64,000 bases of DNA from Deltaproteobacteria bacterium. GTDB lineage: Bacteria > Desulfobacterota > DSM-4660 > Desulfatiglandales > Desulfatiglandaceae. The stretch covers positions 1 to 64,000 of the forward strand of contig JAJDOH010000051.1 of the NCBI GenBank assembly GCA_022340265.1, in the 5' to 3' direction. Of the stretch, positions 58,304 to 64,000 are shown in pieces. The notes beneath the pieces were generated by a model. It worked only from the letters and a program-made list of their open reading frames with translations, did not search any database and was not told where the DNA came from. Both the position numbers and the translations under genes were made by a program. The first letter of the stretch is position 1, and the number at the start of each line of letters is the position of its first letter.

Positions 58304-60313
58304 TCATTCATCCAGAAAAATCCCCAGATTTCCCTGAATCAGGAACAGTCCGTTTTTTCGATCCTCCACTGTGAAGAAATCCCTGCCGTTCCCCATATCG
58401 AGGAATATTCCCATGTTCCCGGCATTTCTGCCGCCCCCATAGGAGAGATCTCCGCTGAACCCCAGTGACCTTTTCGGACTGTCATACCGATCGCTGCCGT
58501 TTCCGTCAAAGAACATGCCCATGCCGTTCTGAGCGCCGGCCCCGAGGGAAAGATCATCCGCCTTGTAGCTGTCATCTCCGGCATAATCGACCAGACAGGC
58601 CGCGGAAAGGTCCCATGCGGCGCCCTGATTGGCGGCTATTTTACCCGAATAAGCATCGTCGCCATCAAAATCGAGAAGAACCCCCGCGGCCTGATGCGCG
58701 GCCGAACCCTGGCAATACCGGCTTCCCCTGTAGACATCATGTCCGGTGTCATCCCTGAGTGCACCCAGACCCAGGTAATATCCTGTCCCTTGGGAAAAAT
58801 TGTCGGCTTCGTAAACATCATCTCCGGCCGAGTCGTGAACAATGCCGATGCCGCCGGCGGCGTGCCTTCTGAAACCCCAGCCCACGCCCTGTGAACAGCC
58901 CTGATAGATTCCTTTTGTGCCATAGCTGGAACCATATTTCCATCCGGCGCGGTAATGGTCGTTCCCCCGCGCGTCAAAGAGTTCTCCGAAACCCATCGGT
59001 CCGCCAACACCCTGAACATATTCGGCACCTTGATACAGATCATCCCCCTGGCCGTCAAAGAGAAGCGCCGCACCGAATAGCGCGGTCCCCTGTCCTCCCT
59101 CTGATGAGACGTATGTATCATTTCCCGCTAGATCCATCAGACAGCCCATACCGAAAAAAGCAGCGCCCAGGGAAAGCTGACCGCCATCGTAAAAATCATT
59201 CCCCTCCATGTCCAGGATAACCCCAAGACCAAAAAAGCCAGAGGCTATAGCGGCAAATCTGCGGTTTAAATATCGGTCGTCTCCTTCAAAATCAACCACC
59301 ATCGCTACTGGATGGTAAATTTTGAACTCCCCCCTTTCACCAAGTTCATAAATCGGTGCGCCGGCATTGTTCATGTACAGATCATCTCCTCCCAGATCGA
59401 CAATCAGGGACGCATTTGTACCATAGACATTCGGTCCGGGGCCGCCAATCAACATCAGGCCCGCCGGTGTTTCGCGAATCATCAGAAATCGTCCCCTTAA
59501 ACCGGGATACTTTATGTGATCTACCGGTATTTCTGGTGCCGTTAAACCCGCCTGCCGAATCAGAGCCAGAAAATCATTTGAAAAAAGGTTTGACAGTTCA
59601 TAGACCCCTTTCAGCAGATTTGCCATGTGGATCCTTTTCGCCGAAGCCATAATATAAAACGCATCCCTGTCTGACAGGTTACCGTTCTCGAAAAATTCAT
59701 TCATTGCATGGGGAACCAATTTCAGTAAACGGGTCTTTTCTTCAAGGGAAATACCCGAAAATGCCTCATCCACCAGGCGACAGGCTGTGGCTATTTGAGC
59801 TGCCATGCCATTCGTAAGCGTCTCAATGGACATGGTTTTTTTGGTTTCACCGAAGGAAGCTATTATCGGATCTTCAAAATCAAGCTGCGAGGGTAGGACC
59901 TTCGCCGCTCTTGATGCAAATGCTTGAAGCAGTCTGTTGGGGTTTGGGACACGATTCCCGGTGCCGTGGTGTAAGATAAAATCATAAGTTGGATCCGTTA
60001 ATTGGCATACCAGCGTAGGAAGGGCGAGCGGATTTGAAAGGGCGTGGGTGATGACCGGCAAAATAAAAGGAATTTTCTCGGAATTTGCATGAGCCGTTAA
60101 GACTGCTTTCAGCCGATGGTATGCCATGACCACCGGTGAAATACGTTCCAGCGGCGAGGAAGCGATATCTCTAACAGTTTGAATAGGCCGGGGATCTTGA
60201 GCGACGGTTTCAAATAGGGCCGAGGCAGAAACCTGTGTCCACGCGCCGGACATGAGCGCCAGGAGAATAACAGCAACAACATACTTGCAAGTCTTTTTGA
60301 CGTAATGACACAT
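58304..60313 (-). CDS. Secreted protein with GDD-Y solenoid repeats
   Basis: A 669-residue exported protein I cannot place in a named family. A signal peptide (about 1-30) is followed by a helical domain (to about 300). The C-terminal half has about eleven repeats of 28-32 residues with the pattern D-x2-G-(D/N)-D-x-Y, then a QG or LG step and a G-x-G turn: DFEGDDRYLNRRF, DMEGNDFYDGGQL, DLAGNDTYVSSEG, DGQGDDLYQGAEY, DYAGDDSYKADDL, for example. Regular Asp/Gly spacing suggests a calcium-binding beta solenoid, distinct from RTX nonapeptides. It lies between GT2 and radical SAM genes and is probably surface-exposed or periplasmic. Confidence 0.75.
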   Translation of the reverse strand: MCHYVKKTCKYVVAVILLALMSGAWTQVSASALFETVAQDPRPIQTVRDIASSPLERISPVVMAYHRLKAVLTAHANSEKIPFILPVITHALSNPLALPTLVCQLTDPTYDFILHHGTGNRVPNPNRLLQAFASRAAKVLPSQLDFEDPIIASFGETKKTMSIETLTNGMAAQIATACRLVDEAFSGISLEEKTRLLKLVPHAMNEFFENGNLSDRDAFYIMASAKRIHMANLLKGVYELSNLFSNDFLALIRQAGLTAPEIPVDHIKYPGLRGRFLMIRETPAGLMLIGGPGPNVYGTNASLIVDLGGDDLYMNNAGAPIYELGERGEFKIYHPVAMVVDFEGDDRYLNRRFAAIASGFFGLGVILDMEGNDFYDGGQLSLGAAFFGMGCLMDLAGNDTYVSSEGGQGTALFGAALLFDGQGDDLYQGAEYVQGVGGPMGFGELFDARGNDHYRAGWKYGSSYGTKGIYQGCSQGVGWGFRRHAAGGIGIVHDSAGDDVYEADNFSQGTGYYLGLGALRDDTGHDVYRGSRYCQGSAAHQAAGVLLDFDGDDAYSGKIAANQGAAWDLSAACLVDYAGDDSYKADDLSLGAGAQNGMGMFFDGNGSDRYDSPKRSLGFSGDLSYGGGRNAGNMGIFLDMGNGRDFFTVEDRKNGLFLIQGNLGIFLDE

Positions 60314-60314
60314 C

Positions 60315-61061
60315 TCAGGGCAATTTTCGGTGAGGCCAGGGAAACATGGCCCTCAGAGTCAGTCGCGCATTCAGCAGGCTGAGCCTCACATTGTCGGTGA
60401 ACAGACGAAAATGAGAAATCCGTTCTTCATCCGCGGGATAGAAGGTCGAAATATCCACTTCCAGAAGTTTAATTCCGGCCCAGGCCGCTTTCGTCAGCAC
60501 CTCATTTTCAAAGGCGTAACGGCGTTCACGCAATTTCAGAGCATTCAAAGCCGCAACGGGATAAGCACGATAACCGCTCTGGGTGTCTCCCAGTGAGCGG
60601 CCGGTCTGAACCCACAGCCAGAAGTTTGAGATGCGGCGGCCGATGCGGCTTCCGGATGGGACGTAGCCCATATCAAAATTGCGCTTGCCCACAACAATGG
60701 CACGGGGAGATCGGTGTATGGCCGCAATGAAAAGGTGCAGATCATCTGGGTCATGCTGTCCGTCAGCATCCAGTGTCACCACATGGGTCATCCCCAGTCT
60801 TTCGGCTTTTCTCGCAGCGGACAGGATGGCGGAACCCTTTCCAAAGTTGCGGGAATGACGAATCTTGAGAACATCCAGGTCGGAAACAGCCTCCCACCCC
60901 TCATCCGTACTGCCGTCATCCACCACCATGACCGCGTCATGCCTCCGCAACGTTTTTTTGACCACGCCCCGCAAGGTTTTCCCGTGGTTATAGACGGGAA
61001 TGACGACCAATAACCGAAAAGGATTTGGGGGACGCGGAATGCGGGTAGAAGGGTCGGTCAT
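60315..61061 (-). CDS. Family 2 glycosyltransferase (dolichol-phosphate-mannosyltransferase-like)
   Basis: A 248-residue cytoplasmic GT-A enzyme, from the ATG at 61061 that overlaps the preceding gene's TGA. Motifs are LLVVIPVYNHGKTLRGVV, VMVVDDGSTDEG (DDGS), and VTLDADGQHDPDDL (DxD-like, DADGQ), then GDTQSGYRAYP. No C-terminal membrane anchor follows, unlike DPM1-like GtrB proteins. It would transfer a sugar, probably to a polyprenyl phosphate or a lipid made by the ketosynthase pair. Confidence 0.88.
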   Translation of the reverse strand: MTDPSTRIPRPPNPFRLLVVIPVYNHGKTLRGVVKKTLRRHDAVMVVDDGSTDEGWEAVSDLDVLKIRHSRNFGKGSAILSAARKAERLGMTHVVTLDADGQHDPDDLHLFIAAIHRSPRAIVVGKRNFDMGYVPSGSRIGRRISNFWLWVQTGRSLGDTQSGYRAYPVAALNALKLRERRYAFENEVLTKAAWAGIKLLEVDISTFYPADEERISHFRLFTDNVRLSLLNARLTLRAMFPWPHRKLP

Positions 61062-61780
61062 TTTGCTGATTTCCGCATCTGTTTCAAACAGTTTTCCATT
61101 AATGATTTTAAATCCCATACGTTGCTGCCGTTGAACAAGATTTCCCGTGCACGGTTCAGGTGAACGGTTCCGTAGCAATGACGTTCGGTCCGGGGCTGTG
61201 ATTCCACCACCACAAAAGCGGCACCGGGTGCAATGTCGGGACCAACGGGGAAGCCCGGAGGACGTCCCAAATCGCAGGTTCCGGCCAGTGCGGTTTTTAG
61301 TCCCATGCACGCCATGTCTTCAAGAACGGCTTTGACGCTTGAAAGTCCGGTATTGTCGGATTGGGAGACCACATAAGCAGGGCCTGTAAGCCCGAATCGG
61401 GCGGCGGCTTCCCCCAGAAAGCAGTTGGGCAGTGTATATGAAAAAAGTGCCGGACTGGCAAACGCCCCTTGTTCAGGTATAACGGTTTCAAAGTAATCGA
61501 GATCCGTGTGGAGGCAGCCATAAACGGTGGCGACAATAACGCCCACCGCCCTTTTGGCCGTCCATTCATCCATACCCGCATCCCGAAGTGCCAGCCCCAT
61601 GGCGGAGACGCCCAATCTGGAAAATTCATCCATGCGATTAAACCGGGGGTAGGGTGTCTGGAAAAAAGTTTTGTGGGAAATGGCCGGCAGTTTGCCGGAA
61701 CCCACTTTAAATTGGATATTCTTTCGGCCCTCTCCTGAATTTCCTGCATAAATCCAGCCCATGCCGGTAATAGAGGGCAT
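61058..61780 (-). CDS. Ketosynthase-like chain-length factor (Ketoacyl-synt_2 type)
   Basis: A 240-residue protein similar to the short ketosynthase partners found in aryl-polyene clusters. PALFSYTLPNCFLGEAAARFGLTGP is the typical segment. The place of the catalytic Cys is taken by Ser (VVSQSDNTGLSS, about 139-148), so it should not condense acyl chains itself. It starts directly after the ketosynthase stop (TAG followed by ATG), so a heterodimer is likely. Confidence 0.82.
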   Translation of the reverse strand: MPSITGMGWIYAGNSGEGRKNIQFKVGSGKLPAISHKTFFQTPYPRFNRMDEFSRLGVSAMGLALRDAGMDEWTAKRAVGVIVATVYGCLHTDLDYFETVIPEQGAFASPALFSYTLPNCFLGEAAARFGLTGPAYVVSQSDNTGLSSVKAVLEDMACMGLKTALAGTCDLGRPPGFPVGPDIAPGAAFVVVESQPRTERHCYGTVHLNRAREILFNGSNVWDLKSLMENCLKQMRKSAK

Positions 61781-62917
61781 CTACGCTCCTCGGCCTTTCG
61801 CCAGGATCAGGGCGGCATTGATTCCCCCGAAACCGGAATTGGTGGATAGAATATGATTTCCGGGAAGGACAGCGGGCTCGAAAGACACCCTTCCCACCGC
61901 ACGCTCATCCCCTTTTCCAAAACCCACAGTGGGTGGCACGATTCCTTCCGAAAGAGATTTCAAAGCCACTGCCACTTCGATGCCGCCAGCCGCCCCCAGG
62001 GTGTGTCCGACGGCACCTTTAATGGAATAAACAGGCAACTTTCGGTCTTTAAAAAGCTGGTCAAAAGCCGTCAATTCCATGGAATCATTATAGACTGTTC
62101 CGGTGCCGTGTGCACAGACAGCCGAAATGGTTTCCGGCGCCAGGCCGGCCCGTTTCATCGCTTCTTTAACAGCGGTCAGCAGGCCACGCCCATCCGGATC
62201 GGGCGCTGTCACGTGAAAGCCGTCACTGGCCACCCCCCAACCAAGGACCGTTGCCAGATGGGGCCGTCCCTCCTTTTTGGCGCGTTCAGCCTTCATGAGC
62301 AGCAGGGCCGCGGCCCCTTCCCCCAAAGTCAGACCACTTCGATTGCGGTCAAAGGGCATACACGGGGTCGCGGAGAGGGCACCAAGGGCTGAAAACCCTG
62401 AAAATACAAATTCCGTGACCAGGTCAATACAGCAGACGAGTACGCATTCCGCCCGCCCGGCGGCTATGAGGGCGGCCCCTTTGGCTACGGCAATGGCGGA
62501 AGAGGCGCAGGCAGCCGAAATGTTGATTCCCGTACCCGTCAACCCCAGTTGGCGGGTTACCTGGTCTGCGACGGCGTTTATTAGGACATCGGAAGCATCC
62601 GCAGCCTCACTTCGGCGGATGCGCTCCAAATTGTCAATGCCGGCCTTGGCGGTGGCCGTGTAAAGGCGGGCATCGGCCGGTACGGTTTCCATGTCATGGA
62701 AAAGGCGGGTGAGAAGATCGTGAAAAGCTGAGAGGGCACCAGTGCAGTTAAGGTCTTTGATGGTTGCTGCATAGGAGCTTTTGTACCCTGTTAGCGAAAA
62801 TCGATCAACCGGGATAATGGCGGAATGACCCGATAAAAGTCGCTGCCAGAGGTCTTCAAGGTTTCGTCCCAGCGCTGTAACCGTGTTGACGTCGGTTATC
62901 CAAACTACAGAGGCCAT
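61781..62917 (-). CDS. Beta-ketoacyl-ACP synthase (FabF-like)
   Basis: A 378-residue condensing enzyme with an intact triad: Cys137 (SAACASSAIA), His270 (AHGTGT) and His305 (GAVGHTLGAAGG). It is somewhat short relative to FabF (about 410). With the Ser-containing partner encoded next, it resembles the KS/CLF pair of aryl-polyene or type II polyketide systems. No ACP, ketoreductase or dehydratase gene is in the window, so those parts must come from elsewhere, for example from fatty-acid synthesis. Confidence 0.9.
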   Translation of the reverse strand: MASVVWITDVNTVTALGRNLEDLWQRLLSGHSAIIPVDRFSLTGYKSSYAATIKDLNCTGALSAFHDLLTRLFHDMETVPADARLYTATAKAGIDNLERIRRSEAADASDVLINAVADQVTRQLGLTGTGINISAACASSAIAVAKGAALIAAGRAECVLVCCIDLVTEFVFSGFSALGALSATPCMPFDRNRSGLTLGEGAAALLLMKAERAKKEGRPHLATVLGWGVASDGFHVTAPDPDGRGLLTAVKEAMKRAGLAPETISAVCAHGTGTVYNDSMELTAFDQLFKDRKLPVYSIKGAVGHTLGAAGGIEVAVALKSLSEGIVPPTVGFGKGDERAVGRVSFEPAVLPGNHILSTNSGFGGINAALILAKGRGA

Positions 62918-62930
62918 TTAAATACCTCAC

Positions 62931-63380
62931 CTATTTGGCCTCCGTTTTCTCCAGTGATCTGCAATTCCCTTTCCAATAGGCTTTTTTCACTTTGTCTTTC
63001 TTATCAACTTCAAAATAGGTGATGCAGTAGTCCATGGCGGAAACCGACTGGCCCACAACGCCTTGTGTCACTTCACCGGGCGCTGATTTTCGTCCGTCAA
63101 TATTGGGAGGGTATTCGATTAACGCGGAATGGGCCAGGGGGTTCAGGGTATATTCGTCTTTCGTTTCAACATATACAAACACCTTTTCGCCTTTTGGTGC
63201 GTTAAATATTCTTCCGGGAGGCCCCCATGAGTCTGTCAGCCTGGCGCTGTTGGATCCTACGTAAGTCTGGCAGAGATCCGTATAACCTTTTCCGGTCGGC
63301 AGTGACATCGTTTTGCAGCCGGTGAACCATAAACACAGTAAAGCCACAACGACAACTGTTAAAAAAAATGTGTATTTCAT
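62931..63380 (-). CDS. Small predicted lipoprotein
   Basis: A 149-residue exported lipoprotein from ATG 63380, with GGGAGG upstream; the frame to 63467 adds an unlikely leader. The signal ends in LWFTGC (lipid Cys about 22). The mature part has no named domain but includes SWGPPGRIFNAPKGEKVFVYVE, like a small beta fold seen in OmpA/SmpA-type lipoproteins. It is first in the ketosynthase operon, 13 bases before the ketosynthase gene. Confidence 0.7.
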   Translation of the reverse strand: MKYTFFLTVVVVALLCLWFTGCKTMSLPTGKGYTDLCQTYVGSNSARLTDSWGPPGRIFNAPKGEKVFVYVETKDEYTLNPLAHSALIEYPPNIDGRKSAPGEVTQGVVGQSVSAMDYCITYFEVDKKDKVKKAYWKGNCRSLEKTEAK

Positions 63381-63713
63381 GGAACCTCCCAAAAAGTTAC
63401 GGCCTGATAGCAAAAGAAGTGTTTTCAAATGAACAATATAGCGTTTAAGGTGCATGGCCGCAACCAAAAAGCACAGCCTGCAGCAATTCTCATTTTGAAA
63501 TGATAAGCCCTTGTGAGAGCGGCTTCCAGCCGCGAAAAATCGCCGCGAAACGCCGCTCTCACAGGTTTTGCTGCAAATCAGCGTCCATAATTAGAATTGC
63601 TGCACAGCCGGTTGCGGTTTGCAGTTATCGGTTTACTCCAATGAAGAATTATGTTAGCCGTTTTGACAAAAGGGGCAGAATGGCCCCTCCCTACAGTCGT
63701 GAAGATTCAACAT
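63381..63713. other. Divergent intergenic region with REP-like element
   Basis: About 330 bases between the divergent lipoprotein and serine-hydrolase genes. It contains the long inverted repeat at 63512-63563 and a small hairpin GGGGC-AGAATG-GCCCC at 63672-63687. No gene is evident, and I found no sigma-54 promoter. Confidence 0.6.
63512..63563. repeat. Long inverted repeat, REP-like
   Basis: TGTGAGAGCGGC (63512-63523) and GCCGCTCTCACA (63552-63563) are perfect twelve-base complements flanking a GC-rich centre that itself contains CCGCG repeats. The motif GAGCGGCTTCCAGCCGCGA is one I recall as a dispersed intergenic repeat in several environmental bacterial genomes. A copy count across the genome would settle it. 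Confidence 0.65.
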
Positions 63714-64000
63714 ATGGAGATGATGAAAAGTCGTTCAACTGTGCAACAGCTTCTGTTCGAGGGGATTCGGGAGGGCGTTTATCCCGGTGCGGTGCTGCTG
63801 GTCGCTCGGAAAAATGAAATTGCTTTTTTTGAGAAGACAGGCAATCGGGCTTTGCTGCCGACGCCTTTTCCCATGAAAAAAGATACGCCCTTTGACCTGG
63901 CTTCCCTGACCAAACCGCTGGCCACGACCCTTTCTATTATGAAGCTTTTTGACGAGGGCGCTGTGCATCCGGACCAATCCCTTGGCGACCTGCTCCAAAT
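63714..64000 (+). CDS. Serine hydrolase (class C beta-lactamase family), partial
   Basis: The first 95 codons of a gene cut off by the window edge. The translation begins MEMMKSRSTVQQLLFEGI, continues GVYPGAVLLVARKNEIAFFE, and reaches the SxxK motif in FDLASLTKPLATT, the nucleophile site of the beta-lactamase/esterase EstB/PBP4* family. No signal peptide is visible. ATG codons at 63714, 63720 and 63723 are all possible starts. It may be an esterase or a peptide hydrolase rather than an antibiotic-resistance enzyme. Confidence 0.8.
   Translation, partial: MEMMKSRSTVQQLLFEGIREGVYPGAVLLVARKNEIAFFEKTGNRALLPTPFPMKKDTPFDLASLTKPLATTLSIMKLFDEGAVHPDQSLGDLLQ

Noticed and set aside
1-64000. CRISPR arrays, tRNA or rRNA genes
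   Set aside because: No regular spaced repeats, cloverleaf-like sequences with CCA-type ends, or rRNA signatures were seen on either strand.

Overview
The window looks like chromosomal DNA of a strictly anaerobic, sulfate-reducer-like member of the Desulfobacterota. This is inferred from gene content, because no rRNA or tRNA is present. The pointers are: a Desulfovibrio-type molybdenum aldehyde oxidoreductase (Mop) with its companion operon, a selenocysteine formate dehydrogenase, a tungstate transporter (TupABC), 4-hydroxybenzoyl-CoA-reductase-type enzymes, heterodisulfide-reductase-like modules with TusA and DsrE2, and sigma-54 (-24/-12) promoters.

Layout. 0-5.4 kb: a lone tyrosine recombinase, a PAS protein, a patatin-like lipase, then envelope genes (SH3b, M48 protease, SHOCT peptide, ZraP/Spy-like protein). 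5.5-11.4 kb: a copper/heme/iron-sulfur locus with a YHS protein, a polyferredoxin carrying its own CuA domain, a plastocyanin-like protein, a pentaheme cytochrome, a second CuA protein and a Gly-rich PepSY-like protein. The YHS and Gly-rich genes each have a good sigma-54 promoter match. 11.7-15.4 kb: a CPBP protease, a MenA/UbiA prenyltransferase and sucCD. 15.6-24.5 kb: one leftward operon with mop first, then a flavin/FeS protein, a small zinc-ribbon protein, a methyltransferase, a C_GCAxxG_C_C protein, a radical SAM protein and a short CoA ligase. 24.8-30.6 kb: a DUF2080-like protein, an unknown protein, Sec-FdhA and the divergent tupABC. 30.9-35.9 kb: an EFR1-type ferredoxin, an MscS channel, and CbiB and CobS of cobalamin synthesis. 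36-50 kb: an NtrB/NtrC-type two-component pair, a dead IS5-family remnant, a sigma-54 promoter, then hcrBCA, a PaaK-type CoA ligase and livKHMGF. These read as an inducible unit for import, CoA activation and reductive dehydroxylation of an aromatic acid. 50-56 kb: a calcium-exchanger pseudogene, a lipoprotein acetolactate decarboxylase, a FadL-type porin, and a MarR-DsrE2-TusA-cytochrome b-HdrD sulfur/electron-transfer operon. 56.4-64 kb: ArfB, then a compact six-gene leftward operon (lipoprotein, ketosynthase, chain-length-factor-like protein, GT2 glycosyltransferase, secreted GDD-Y repeat protein, radical SAM), and the start of a serine hydrolase.

Molybdenum and tungsten run through the window: Mop, FdhA, TupABC and HcrABC. 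An inverted repeat, TATGTCAA-N2-TTGACATA, occurs exactly between fdhA and tupA. Weaker copies lie further along that gap and directly before mop, which suggests a shared metal-responsive regulon.

The best candidates for something undescribed are the CuA/pentaheme/polyferredoxin chain (5.9-10.7 kb) and the ketosynthase/GDD-Y-repeat/radical-SAM operon (56.9-63.4 kb).
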